Shown here: in pieces, positions 27,647 through 36,941 of the stretch | How the letters are laid out: each line of letters starts with the position of its first letter | Numbering within the stretch: the first letter of the stretch is position 1 | Assembly (NCBI RefSeq): GCF_001757995.1 | Contig: NZ_LXLV01000062.1 | Span: 1 to 64,000 of the forward strand | From: Bacillus mycoides | Lineage (GTDB): Bacteria > Bacillota > Bacilli > Bacillales > Bacillaceae_G | Direction: 5' to 3' | DNA: 64,000 nucleotides | Position numbers and translations under genes: made by a program | The notes under the pieces: generated by a model | What the model was told of the DNA's origin: nothing | What the model saw: the letters and a program-made list of their open reading frames with translations, nothing else | Database searches by the model: none

Positions 27647-28263
27647 CTAACTACTTTTACTAGTGTAGTCAATAGCAATATTCTCTCTTTTATTAACAAA
27701 AAGCGTATTTGAAGGAACATTTCCTTTCACAACACTTCCGGCAGCTACTACAACATTGTCCCCTATTACTGTATCTCTTAAAATTACAACATTCGAACCA
27801 ATCCAAACGTTCTTACCAATTATGACTTCACCCACTACTAAGTGATACTCCTCAGGATTTTTATAATTATGATCATGATCATTAATACATACATTAGGGG
27901 CAATCTTTGTATTTTTTCCAATCGATACCTTATTTACACAATTAATATTACAATTATCATTAATAAAGACTTTTTCTTCTATATTCAATACCCCATTAAA
28001 ATCAATCCTAAAACTAGCATTTTTTCTAATAAACACAAATTTACCTATGTTAACTTTTGCCTTCTTATTAAAGATTTCTATCCTACTGTTCGCTTGAAGT
28101 GAAAAGATAGAACTATTTATATTTCGGAAATAAATAATTTTATAAAAAAACCTCTTAAAATACCTATCAAATGTGAAATATTCATCAATATAGTAAAATA
28201 TATCCCTCTATTACGCCCCTCTGTAACTAGCATTTGAAATATTTTTTTCGATAAACTAATCAT
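27647..28263 (-). pseudogene. Hexapeptide acyltransferase with frameshift in T7 run
   Basis: The C-terminal 150 residues are a left-handed beta-helix acyltransferase of the WbbJ / maltose-O-acetyltransferase type (VSIGKNTKIAPNVCINDHDHNY, EVIIGKNVWIGSNVVILRDTVIGDNVVVAAGSVV). A good start, GGAG then ATG at 28263 overlapping the stop of the gene before, leads into the frame MISLSKKIFQML... which ends at TAA after the run of seven T on the coding strand (28144-28150). One more T joins both parts into a 205-residue protein. It would O-acetylate a sugar of the polymer. Confidence 0.8.
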
Positions 28264-29023
28264 AATATTTCTCCTTTGTTACGCCTTTTCTCTTTCCATA
28301 TCCTCTTATTTTTGCGATATTGTCACCACCTATAATTTTTGATAAAGCTAATTTCACTTTGCTTTTAATCCGCATTTCGGGTGATAACCAACTCTTATAA
28401 AAATGATGCATAGCATATGTGTTTTCAGTTATAAAATTTCTACAATTAATATAATCATATGGAGAAAAATATGTTTGTGGATAAAAAACACCTATATCCT
28501 CTATTTCTTGATACTCTCCATTTGGATTTAAGCCTAAATTCTGTAGAATCTTTGTTACAATAGCAACATTGGTCAAATCATCATAAGTTCCATTGTTTTT
28601 TATAAATTTTCTCTCTTTATAAGAATCCAAAAACACTTTAATAAGTGGATTCCCTTTCCTTGCACCTATTGTACTTGTAGCTATATAATCTTCCTGTTCA
28701 AACCCCCAAAAAGAATGGTGATGCAATAAATCATCAAAGGATTTAAATACCTCGACATCAGTATCTAAATAAATCCCACCAAAATCATATAAAACATGAA
28801 CTCTCGCATAATCACTTACAAATGCATACTTCTCCTTTTCATACGCTTCTTTTGCATATAAATTACAATTTATATCAAAATTTTTTTCATTCCATTCTAT
28901 TATTTCATATCCGGGTAAATTTTCCTTCCAACTCGCAATGCACTTTTTAACTATACTAGGCTTCTCTTTCCCACCAAACCAACAATAATGTATTTTGCGC
29001 GGGATTTCCTCGGCATTTCCCAC
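28256..29023 (-). CDS. DXD-motif sugar transferase (GT32-like)
   Basis: 255 residues. IPRKIHYCWFGGKEKPSIVKKCIASWKENLPGYEIIEWNE is the typical N-terminus of the Gly_transf_sug family, and YLDTDVEVFKSFDDL carries the DxD metal site. Capsular loci of many Firmicutes have one such gene. The GTG at 29023 follows GGAGG with seven bases between; the frame is open to 29041, which has no better signal. Its stop overlaps the start of the acyltransferase gene. Confidence 0.87.
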   Translation of the reverse strand: MGNAEEIPRKIHYCWFGGKEKPSIVKKCIASWKENLPGYEIIEWNEKNFDINCNLYAKEAYEKEKYAFVSDYARVHVLYDFGGIYLDTDVEVFKSFDDLLHHHSFWGFEQEDYIATSTIGARKGNPLIKVFLDSYKERKFIKNNGTYDDLTNVAIVTKILQNLGLNPNGEYQEIEDIGVFYPQTYFSPYDYINCRNFITENTYAMHHFYKSWLSPEMRIKSKVKLALSKIIGGDNIAKIRGYGKRKGVTKEKYYD

Positions 29024-29065
29024 CTTAATTCCTCCACTCACTTTTTATTTTTTCCTATCATCCAC

Positions 29066-30127
29066 TCATAAATAACTACTTCTATAAACAATCCCTAAAG
29101 TAATGATGTGTTCATAAATAAAATAAATAAAATAGAATACTAGGATGCTATAATAAATAAATTTTTGATCCTTCCTTGTAAATAACTTTACAACCCAAGA
29201 AATTAATATTAATTGATATAATCCAAAATAAATTGAAAACCTTGCAAAAATCCAATTTTGAGTTGAAATAATCATAAAAACTAGACCTAATAATGCCATG
29301 TTTACGATATAATCACTTTGTGGAAAAAGTTCTCTCAGTTTATGCCTCCCAATAAAAGCAAGGATGAGCGGCGTTGCTTCCACAGCAACCCGGAGAATAT
29401 TAGCTCCACCTTCTTGAAAATCCTTATAGTGACCATACTGCGAATCCCCTATAGTTGCAAAGAGCACTTCTGCAAATTGATTAAATCCTATTACAATAAG
29501 CACTGCAAAAAAGAGAAGTATAAATGTTATGGTCGACCAAGCTTTTCTTCGAATTACAAAAAAAATTGGAATCAATACAAGAGCGCTTTGATGAAAAGTA
29601 GATGCAAACAAAACTATTAAAAAATATTTTTTCCAATTCCCATCTAAAATATATTTTGTGGCGGCAAAAATAATAGCTGCCGTTAAATACTGTCTCACTC
29701 CATTCATTGAGACTAAGTACATACCGGATGCTATATATACATATAAACTTAACTCAATCATTTGTGAGTATTTATATAGAACTGCTACTATTAATATATT
29801 TGTTATTAGAGCTGTTATAAAAATTAGAACTTGAGGATCATTCGTATACATTTTTAAAATCATTTGCAAAATACTAAACCCAATATTCTTGCTATCCTGA
29901 ACATTCTCCCAGTTAAAATCAGTAACTTTAAAAGCATGCATATAAAAATACGTATCACCAATATTATTTCTAAAACCAGATACTAATACAAGAGAGGTAG
30001 TCCCCATTAAAATCAATAATCGATTTGGCTTTAACATCACAATTCCTGTAGTTACCGGCATAGCAAAATATCTTGCAAAAAATGCGAGTATAAATACTAT
30101 AAAAAGATTCATCCAAAGTATAGTCAT
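29066..30127 (-). CDS. EpsG/Wzy-type polysaccharide polymerase
   Basis: 353 residues with about ten hydrophobic segments and no cytosolic domain. SGFRNNIGDTYFYMHAF near residue 50 is the EpsG-family loop, and NGVRQYLTAAIIFAATKYI and FASTFHQSALVLIPIFF are also family-like. As the only multi-spanning protein of this kind beside the flippase, it is the likely polymerase joining repeat units outside the membrane. Start ATG after GAGAGGG. Confidence 0.85.
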   Translation of the reverse strand: MTILWMNLFIVFILAFFARYFAMPVTTGIVMLKPNRLLILMGTTSLVLVSGFRNNIGDTYFYMHAFKVTDFNWENVQDSKNIGFSILQMILKMYTNDPQVLIFITALITNILIVAVLYKYSQMIELSLYVYIASGMYLVSMNGVRQYLTAAIIFAATKYILDGNWKKYFLIVLFASTFHQSALVLIPIFFVIRRKAWSTITFILLFFAVLIVIGFNQFAEVLFATIGDSQYGHYKDFQEGGANILRVAVEATPLILAFIGRHKLRELFPQSDYIVNMALLGLVFMIISTQNWIFARFSIYFGLYQLILISWVVKLFTRKDQKFIYYSILVFYFIYFIYEHIITLGIVYRSSYL

Positions 30128-30162
30128 TATTATTCCCTCTCATTTAACTACCAAATAGATTT

Positions 30163-31056
30163 CTATATATTTGCTTTCATTCTTGTTTTTACTGTTATAT
30201 AACTATAAAGGATAACTCCAAATGGCAGTGCGCAAAGTGTAAGCACTTTGCATGGTGACTCTTTTATAAATCTTATATTTCTTGCCATAAAGCTACTTGA
30301 TACATAATGTACAGCTTGCCTATATTTAAATAACCTATTTGCAAATGGTAGCTTCATCAGTTCCTTACGATAAAAAGCAAAACCTTTTGGATTCTTACTA
30401 TATTGATTTAGCATATTCATCGAAGAACCGTCAGGCATATATTCAACATAGCAAAGAGCTTCGTTCATGAGTAACATCTCATATTTCTGATCCAACATAT
30501 AATATTTATATGCCAAGCCTACATACTTTTCATTTTTAAAAACCGGATAGGGATACCTCTTTGTTAGTTCTGTGCGATATACTAATTTCTTATCTCCAGT
30601 TACACCGTGTTTATTGTAGAGATTAAAAAGTGTAGAACATCTAAGATTTAATGGTAACTTTGAACCAATTACTTTCCCATCCTTATATAAATCAAGAGCA
30701 ATTATCCCACTTACTTGATCATTTCCATTTTCATTCCAAAAATTAATAATTTTCTCTACGGCATCACTCGGCATTGAATCATCTGAATCAATACATACAT
30801 TGAGTTCTGTATCAATCATTTCATAAGCTGTATTATGAGCACCATGCATCCCTTGATTTGGTTGCCAATAATATCGTATGTCTATGCAATCTTCAGAAAT
30901 CCAAGAATGCACTAGCTCCTTTGTATAATCATCAGATCCATCATCTATAATAAGCCATATAAAATCTTTACATGTTTGCTGCTTCAAACTTTCATAACAC
31001 CCCTGAAGACAGTACGCTCTATTATATGTAGGGGTAAAAACCGTTAGCTTTTCCAA
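30163..31056 (-). CDS. Family 2 glycosyltransferase (intact)
   Basis: 297 residues. GT2 core: TVFTPTYNRAYCLQGCYESL, IDDGSDDYTKELV, NVCIDSDDSMPSDA. The C-terminal half has KKLVYRTELTKRYPYPVF...NPKGFAFYRKELMKL. It is the intact relative of the repeat-broken gene at 19502-20434 and serves as its template. Start: TTG at 31056 after GAGGTGAG is preferred; a GTG at 31065 would overlap the gene before (GTGA) with a weaker signal. Confidence 0.88.
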   Translation of the reverse strand: MEKLTVFTPTYNRAYCLQGCYESLKQQTCKDFIWLIIDDGSDDYTKELVHSWISEDCIDIRYYWQPNQGMHGAHNTAYEMIDTELNVCIDSDDSMPSDAVEKIINFWNENGNDQVSGIIALDLYKDGKVIGSKLPLNLRCSTLFNLYNKHGVTGDKKLVYRTELTKRYPYPVFKNEKYVGLAYKYYMLDQKYEMLLMNEALCYVEYMPDGSSMNMLNQYSKNPKGFAFYRKELMKLPFANRLFKYRQAVHYVSSSFMARNIRFIKESPCKVLTLCALPFGVILYSYITVKTRMKANI

Positions 31057-31061
31057 TTTTC

Positions 31062-32171
31062 TCACCTCGATACTGCTACATAGAATTTTTGAGTGAACCC
31101 CGTAATATTTTTTATATCGTATCCTTTTTCAGCTAATGCATATTGTTCAATACTCCGCGATACCTTCCTATCTGCTATACTTTGTAATTTCCCTACCCAC
31201 TCTCTTACGTCTAACAAAGAGCACTGATCAACTAAATTCAACCCCAAATCTACTTCTTGCGTAATATTGTCCGATATAACACATGGTAAACCTGCTCCCT
31301 GTGCTTCAATAAGGGTAACTGGTAAGCCTTCATAAATAGATGGAAATATAAACATATCAAATGCCTGCAACAAGCGATTGATATCATCACGTATCCCCAA
31401 GAATTTGACTCGACCTTTTATATTCAGTTTTTCTACTTTCTTCTCAATCTCTGATCGAAGGGGACCATCTCCCACTAACAAAAGAATAGATTTTGGTCGA
31501 GATTCTATTAATCGAACAAAAATATCTATTAGGAAAGTATGATTTTTAGGATATGCAAGCCTTCCGACATGTCCAATTACAAAAGCATCCTCATGAAGTT
31601 TCAGTTCTTTTCTTACTTGTTCTCTAATTTCTGAAGAAAATGCAAACTTATCACATTCAATTCCATTTTTTAAAATTTCAGTTGTACTTACCCTATCAGC
31701 AAACAACCATTTTGCCGCTGTAAGTGAACATGCTAAAAAATGTGTTGCACATGGCACAATAAATGCTCCTGCATACCATTTATATATCTTCGCTATCGTT
31801 CCACCTTCACTACTTGTACTATGGCTATGTGAAATCCTAACCGGTATTCCCGCCTTCTTAGCAGAACGAAGTACAAATCCGCTCATTTTATCCATGTGTG
31901 AATGTACAATTCTATATTCTTGATGTGAGGTAAAGAAAGCATCCAGTTCCTTTATATATCCTCTATGTCCAATGTTTGTGATATATGGAATTCTATGAAT
32001 TTCCCCACCTAACTTTACTATTTCTTCATCAAATACACCTTCTTTACAAGTTAAAAAATCAAATTGTACTTTTGAGCGGTCTATATTACGATACAAATTC
32101 ATAATTAAAGTTTCGGCTCCGCCTCTATTCATATTTACGACTACATGTAATACTCTCAATGGAGTGCCCAA
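31062..32171 (-). CDS. Family 4 glycosyltransferase, EpsF-like
   Basis: 369 residues, GT-B. RVLHVVVNMNRGGAETLIMNLYRNIDRSKVQFDFLT at the N-terminus and GHVGRLAYPKNHTFLIDIF, FIFPSIYEGLPVTLIEAQGAGLPCVIS at the C-terminus match the EpsF / CapM-like group found next to epsD in Bacillus eps operons. The TTG at 32171 follows GGAGGA; it overlaps the end of the EpsD-like gene by 16 bases. Confidence 0.9.
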   Translation of the reverse strand: MGTPLRVLHVVVNMNRGGAETLIMNLYRNIDRSKVQFDFLTCKEGVFDEEIVKLGGEIHRIPYITNIGHRGYIKELDAFFTSHQEYRIVHSHMDKMSGFVLRSAKKAGIPVRISHSHSTSSEGGTIAKIYKWYAGAFIVPCATHFLACSLTAAKWLFADRVSTTEILKNGIECDKFAFSSEIREQVRKELKLHEDAFVIGHVGRLAYPKNHTFLIDIFVRLIESRPKSILLLVGDGPLRSEIEKKVEKLNIKGRVKFLGIRDDINRLLQAFDMFIFPSIYEGLPVTLIEAQGAGLPCVISDNITQEVDLGLNLVDQCSLLDVREWVGKLQSIADRKVSRSIEQYALAEKGYDIKNITGFTQKFYVAVSR

Positions 32172-33313
32172 TTTAAATCCTCCATTTCATCCATATATGT
32201 TGTATAAATTTCTTGTTTCTCTTTCAATACTTCGTTAACTGAATATTCACTTGTAATAATAGTACGTCCACACTGTCCAAACTGAGCTTGTAATTTAGTA
32301 TTTTTAGAAATGGAATTTATTCTTTCAGACATCGTCTTTATGTCATCACGATCTATAATCCAACCATTTTTATTACTAATAATTAGCTCCCTATGGCCCC
32401 GGTTATCAGTAGCGATAACCGGAATTCCACAAGCCATAGCTTCCATAATATTAACCGGCAAGCCTTCCCGATAACTGGATGCAACTGCAATGTCACACAT
32501 TTGTAGTAAAGAAGCAATATCACTTCTATAACCTAGAAAATGAACCATATTACTCACGCCTAGTTGAGCCGCTAATTTTTTGCACTCTTCCATTAACGGT
32601 CCTTCGCCAGCAAGTAAAAGCTTCGCATGTGGCATTTCATTTTTCAATTGTGCTAATACATGGATTAAAAAGCTTTGATTTTTATTCTTATTAAATTCAG
32701 CAGCATAAAACATTAAAAAATCTTGTGGATTATAGCCAAATTGTAGCTTTAATTCTCGTTTCTCAGTTTCAGTTACAGGAGCAAATCGTTTTATATCTAC
32801 CCCTACACCATGAACGAGTTTAATATCTTTGGCTTGAAAACGATGTTTAACTGCTAAATTGTAATCTTCTTGGTTAATTGTTATAAGACAATCCGTATTA
32901 ATTGCTAAACTTCTTTCAATTGGATAATATAGAAGCCAATTTATGAATGGTGATCCTTTACAAAAATGAAATCCATGTGCTGTATATACGACTTTCGTTC
33001 CTTGCCGCCTTGCTTTTCGAGCAGCTAAACGAGTAATTACTCCTCCCATAGGCGTATGGCAATGAATGATGTGATATTTATTTTGATGAATAATTGATTT
33101 TAGTTTTTTATATGCATGAAGGTTTTGTATGCTGAGAGGTGATCTTTGGATAGGAATATTATATTTTCGAGTTACGTACGGAAGATGTATATTCCCATTC
33201 GCTGCAACATGTACTTCCCATCCTTGTTCTGAAAACCATTGCAAATACGGTAAATGAAAAGCCTTAAAATGATAATCCACAGTTGCACAAAACAGAACTT
33301 TTTTAGACACCAT
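32156..33313 (-). CDS. Family 4 glycosyltransferase, EpsD-like
   Basis: 385 residues, GT-B. SKKVLFCATVDYHFKAFHLPYLQWFSEQGWEVHVAANG, HCHTPMGGVITRLAARKARRQGTKVVYTAHGFHF, and SYREGLPVNIMEAMACGIPVIATDNRGHRELI match EpsD-type enzymes, which transfer a sugar early in the repeat. It directly follows the PglF-like gene, the same order as in the B. subtilis eps operon. The start is ATG 33313 or one of the nearby GTG codons. Confidence 0.9.
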   Translation of the reverse strand: MVSKKVLFCATVDYHFKAFHLPYLQWFSEQGWEVHVAANGNIHLPYVTRKYNIPIQRSPLSIQNLHAYKKLKSIIHQNKYHIIHCHTPMGGVITRLAARKARRQGTKVVYTAHGFHFCKGSPFINWLLYYPIERSLAINTDCLITINQEDYNLAVKHRFQAKDIKLVHGVGVDIKRFAPVTETEKRELKLQFGYNPQDFLMFYAAEFNKNKNQSFLIHVLAQLKNEMPHAKLLLAGEGPLMEECKKLAAQLGVSNMVHFLGYRSDIASLLQMCDIAVASSYREGLPVNIMEAMACGIPVIATDNRGHRELIISNKNGWIIDRDDIKTMSERINSISKNTKLQAQFGQCGRTIITSEYSVNEVLKEKQEIYTTYMDEMEDLNWALH

Positions 33314-33346
33314 TCCACGCACCCGTCTTTTATTAAATTTTTTCTA

Positions 33347-35173
33347 TTAACCTGATACCGGTATTAATAGTTTTAAAGTTTTACGCTTATTCACTAAGTT
33401 TAACAATCGCTTTCTTAATTCTACTTCGTTTAAATCTGTATAATTTGAAATAAACTCTTCTATTTCTTCTATTCGAACATTCATTTCTTGTCCTACATAA
33501 ATTCTTGGGTGAACTTGCTTCTCATTCATTTCATCTTCTTTTAGTAATTCTTCAAAAAGTTTTTCTCCTGGGCGTATACCAGTAAATTCTATTCCTATTT
33601 CATCCACTGAATTTCCTGATAATCGAATAAGATTTTTAGCGAGATCGACTATTTTTACTGGTTCTCCCATGTCCAGCACAAAAATCTCTCCACCTTCAGC
33701 TAACGCACCAGCTTGCACTACAAGTCTAGATGCCTCTGGAATTGTCATAAAATACCTAATCATATCTGGATGAGTAACTGTAACTGGTCCACCGTTTTGA
33801 ATTTGCTTCTTAAATAAAGGAATAACACTGCCCCTACTTCCTAAGACATTCCCAAATCGTACAGTAACAAACTTTGTATGACTTAATTTATCTTTGTGCT
33901 GAATAACCATCTCAGCCAATTTTTTCGTTGCTCCCATAACACTCGTTGGATTCACTGCTTTATCTGAGGAAATCATGACAAATGTTCCCACTCCATGTGC
34001 TCTCGCTGCCTCTGCTATATTCATAGTCCCAATCAAATTATTTTTAACAGCCTCTTCAGGATTATTCTCCATTAGAGGTACATGTTTATGTGCAGCTGCA
34101 TGATATACGACATTTGGAAGATGTTTATTCATAATTAAATTCATCTTTTTTTCATCTTGTATATCTGCGATTTCAGGAATAAACGTGCCTTTCATATCTC
34201 CATATTTTTCGTTTAATTCCATTTCTATAGAATATATACTGTTTTCCCCATGCCCTAGTAAAATCAACTTTTTCGGCCTAAATTTTGCAACCTGTCTACA
34301 AATTTCCGAACCAATTGAGCCACCTGCACCAGTAACTAAAATAACTTTATCCGTTATATAATCTGAAATAATATCCACATCAAGCTCAACAGGATCCCGC
34401 CCTAATAAATCTTCTACTTGAACATCCCTGAATTCATTCACCGAAACTTTACCTGTTACTAAATCTTCTAACATCGGAAGAATTTGAGTTTTCACTTGCG
34501 TTTTTAAACATTCTTTTAAAATAGCATTTCTATCACTTTTGTTTAGCGAAGGAATTGCCAAAATAATATTTTCAATATTCAGTATTTTGGTTACATACTC
34601 AATTTGATTACTACCACCCATTACTGAAATTCCTAAAATATCAAGATTATGTTTTTTTACATTATCATCAATGAATGCGACTGGCATTAATTCGGCAGCA
34701 CTATTCTTTAACAACTGTCTTGCAACCATTGTCCCGGCTGAGCCAGCACCAACAATTAAAGTTCGTTTTTTATCACCCTTTTTTACATAATAAGTATCTC
34801 TATACATTCTCCATATAAAACGCGAACCACCAATTAATAAAATATGGATCATCCAAGTTACAACTAACAATCGAAAATACATTTTTTGCATTATAATTTG
34901 TTGCATAACCGCTGTAGTGATAATAGAAAATGTAACAACTTTGCATATAATGAGTAATTCACCTATACTTGCATATTCCCAAGCTTTTTTGTATAAATTA
35001 TAAACAAAAGCAAACAAATGATGACTGATTAATAAAGTGATAGAGCTAATAATTGATGATAAAGTGATAACACTGAAGCTAGCATTTACAAAGAAATAAC
35101 TAAAAAAAATAGCACTTAATACAATCAGTGAATCCATTAAAAGCAATAACGATATCCTCCGTCGATACGTCAT
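33347..35173 (-). CDS. UDP-sugar 4,6-dehydratase (PglF/EpsC/CapD-like)
   Basis: 608 residues. Four N-terminal transmembrane helices, then a first Rossmann domain (LIVGAGSAGTMVARQLL) and a large SDR domain (VLVTGAGGSIGSEICRQV, AAAHKHVPLMENNP, SSDKAVNPTSVMGATKKLAE). The last segment has Met-Gly-Ala-Thr-Lys-Lys in place of the usual Tyr-x3-Lys, as in other large CapD-type enzymes. It converts UDP-GlcNAc to a 4-keto-6-deoxy sugar, the substrate for the aminotransferase at 11148. The ATG at 35173 follows AAAGGAGG. Confidence 0.93.
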   Translation of the reverse strand: MTYRRRISLLLLMDSLIVLSAIFFSYFFVNASFSVITLSSIISSITLLISHHLFAFVYNLYKKAWEYASIGELLIICKVVTFSIITTAVMQQIIMQKMYFRLLVVTWMIHILLIGGSRFIWRMYRDTYYVKKGDKKRTLIVGAGSAGTMVARQLLKNSAAELMPVAFIDDNVKKHNLDILGISVMGGSNQIEYVTKILNIENIILAIPSLNKSDRNAILKECLKTQVKTQILPMLEDLVTGKVSVNEFRDVQVEDLLGRDPVELDVDIISDYITDKVILVTGAGGSIGSEICRQVAKFRPKKLILLGHGENSIYSIEMELNEKYGDMKGTFIPEIADIQDEKKMNLIMNKHLPNVVYHAAAHKHVPLMENNPEEAVKNNLIGTMNIAEAARAHGVGTFVMISSDKAVNPTSVMGATKKLAEMVIQHKDKLSHTKFVTVRFGNVLGSRGSVIPLFKKQIQNGGPVTVTHPDMIRYFMTIPEASRLVVQAGALAEGGEIFVLDMGEPVKIVDLAKNLIRLSGNSVDEIGIEFTGIRPGEKLFEELLKEDEMNEKQVHPRIYVGQEMNVRIEEIEEFISNYTDLNEVELRKRLLNLVNKRKTLKLLIPVSG

Positions 35174-35219
35174 ATAACTTCCTCCTTTAATCAATTCGAT
35201 ACATAACTCTTTCAAATTT

Positions 35220-35269
35220 AAAGTTTCTAATTATATTCTCTTTATTAAAAGTATATAATTAGAAACTTT
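35220..35269. promoter_or_regulatory. Long intergenic hairpin before epsC-like gene
   Basis: A 16-bp perfect stem (35220-35235 with 35254-35269), AT-rich, 47 bases before the dehydratase start. No T run follows on the minus strand. It may be an mRNA processing or stabilising structure, or an inefficient stop that the structured leader just upstream counteracts. Confidence 0.55.
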
Positions 35270-35276
35270 AATAAAG

Positions 35277-35400
35277 CATGGGCATCTAACCCTCCCTCAC
35301 ATTACACTCTTGATGACTCACATCTAAGGTTGTTTTCGCAACCCACAGCATAATCGAGTGCCTCCATTGATAATGGTCAGGAGACATCACCACATCACAG
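35277..35400 (-). ncRNA. Candidate EAR (epsC) RNA element
   Basis: Between the tyrosine-kinase gene (epsB-like) and the epsC-like gene there is a gene-free stretch less AT-rich than the other gaps. On the minus strand it can form several helices: CCATT-ATC-AATGG inside CTCC/GGAG, GGTTG-CGAAAA-CAACC, and CACTC pairing with GAGTG. In B. subtilis the EAR RNA lies in this same place (epsB-epsC) and allows RNA polymerase to pass distant terminators in the long eps operon. The call rests on position and folding; I have not compared it with the Rfam model. Confidence 0.6.
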
Positions 35401-35476
35401 TTCTATTAAATTTTCTTTATAACGAACGTTTTTATATACAAAGCTTACATTAAATATTCTAAATTATATTTACACT

Positions 35477-36139
35477 TCATACTTTCCCATTCAAAATTGC
35501 ACCCAATATTCTACTTTTCGTAAAACTTAACGCTCTTTTCGTTTCAAGCGCATCTTCGTTCACAGTACGATTATAACGAATCACCAATAATACTCCTTCA
35601 CACTTATCAGCTAATACACTCGTATCTGTTACTTCTAATACAGGAGAAGAATCAAATAATATGATGTCGTACCATCCCATCGCCTTTTGAATTAACATAT
35701 CCATTACATCTGAACTAAGTACTTCAGATGGATTGAATGGTATCGGTCCGCTAGTTAATACATCCAGACTTTCCATCTCTGTTTTTTTCACAGCGCCCTC
35801 TAAAGTTGTTTTTCCGTTCAATATATCAGTTAATCCAATTGTATTTTCTACTCCAAACATTTCATGAATCGTTGGTGTTCTTAAATTTGCATCTATTACC
35901 AATACTTTTTCACCTTTTTGTGCTATTGAGACTGCTAAATTAACTGTAATCGTTGATTTTCCTTCACCATACCTCGGGGAAGTAATAACTATAGTTCTGC
36001 TTTTATGAATAGATGAAGATAATTGAAGGTTTGTTCGAAGCGAACGATACTGCTCCGAAATTTTCGATCTTGGAGCGGTATGTACAATTATACTTTCTCC
36101 TTTAACTTTATTTGTTTTTCGTCTATTTTTGTAAGCCAC
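35477..36139 (-). CDS. Tyrosine autokinase of BY-kinase family (CpsD/EpsB-like)
   Basis: 220 residues. Walker A SPRYGEGKST, Walker A' VLVIDANLRTP (Asn replaces the usual second Asp of DADLR), Walker B IILFDSSPVL. It works with the Wzz-like protein to regulate polymer length. BY-kinases usually end in a cluster of tyrosines that are autophosphorylated; this protein ends ...ILGAILNGKV without one. The gene overlaps the Wzz gene by 52 bases; the GTG at 36139 follows GAGAGGG. Confidence 0.9.
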   Translation of the reverse strand: MAYKNRRKTNKVKGESIIVHTAPRSKISEQYRSLRTNLQLSSSIHKSRTIVITSPRYGEGKSTITVNLAVSIAQKGEKVLVIDANLRTPTIHEMFGVENTIGLTDILNGKTTLEGAVKKTEMESLDVLTSGPIPFNPSEVLSSDVMDMLIQKAMGWYDIILFDSSPVLEVTDTSVLADKCEGVLLVIRYNRTVNEDALETKRALSFTKSRILGAILNGKV

Positions 36140-36828
36140 TCCGTTCCCTCTCCCAATAATACCGTATTTTTTTTACTGAATTTGTCTTTCGCATTTTTTC
36201 TATTCATTTTAGATATTCCGCCCAAAACAGGAACATCTAACAATTGTTCAATTCGCCGTTCCGATTGGATTCTCTCATCAAGTGAATCCAATAAAAAAAT
36301 GAATCCAATACTGAGCATCATACCTATAGAGAATGCAATTAGTATCGTCTTAAAGTGATTTACATTTATAGGAATAGATTTTTTTTGAACTGGGTCTTCG
36401 GGTAATATACTCACATTATTAAAATTTAGTATATTTGCTACTTCTTTCTTATATACAGCGGCTGTAGTATTTGCAATTTTATGAGCAAGCACAGGATCTA
36501 TATCCACTACATTTATTCTCATAATCTGGGACCCTTGTACACTTTCTGTACTTATTTGTCCACTTAATGCACCTGCAGATCTGTTAATATTCAATTCAGC
36601 AGCCACTTTTTCTAATATTACAGGCTCATTTACCATCGCTTTCAATGTATTCATCATTTCAGCATTAGCTTGAACAATAACTCTTGCTGAAGAGGCATAC
36701 AATGGTGTTTTTACATATATACTATACATCGCTCCTGCTACTGTTGTGAGAGTTGTAAATAATAGAATGATCCAAATTCTTTTCCGTATAATAGTAAATA
36801 GATTTTTCAAATTTATTTCCTTATCCAT
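36088..36828 (-). CDS. Chain-length determinant / kinase modulator (Wzz, EpsA-like)
   Basis: 246 residues. Wzz domain: INLKNLFTIIRKRIWIILLFTTLTTVAGAMYS with the first membrane helix, an extracellular segment (YASSARVIVQANAEMMNTLKAMV, ...VVDIDPVLAHKIANTTAAVY), a proline-rich motif before the second helix (DPVQKKSIPINVNHFKTILIAFSIGMMLSIGFIF). It activates the BY-kinase through its cytosolic tail. First gene of the polysaccharide operon; ATG 36828 follows GAGGAGGG. Confidence 0.92.
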   Translation of the reverse strand: MDKEINLKNLFTIIRKRIWIILLFTTLTTVAGAMYSIYVKTPLYASSARVIVQANAEMMNTLKAMVNEPVILEKVAAELNINRSAGALSGQISTESVQGSQIMRINVVDIDPVLAHKIANTTAAVYKKEVANILNFNNVSILPEDPVQKKSIPINVNHFKTILIAFSIGMMLSIGFIFLLDSLDERIQSERRIEQLLDVPVLGGISKMNRKNAKDKFSKKNTVLLGEGTEWLTKIDEKQIKLKEKV

Positions 36829-36941
36829 AACTTCCCTCCTCATTTAAAACCAATGAGCTTCAACTTAAAATTGACATCAAAACATCAAGAAAAAACAATA
36901 TTTTTATTATTTTAAATATACAAACATTTCTAGTTAATGCC

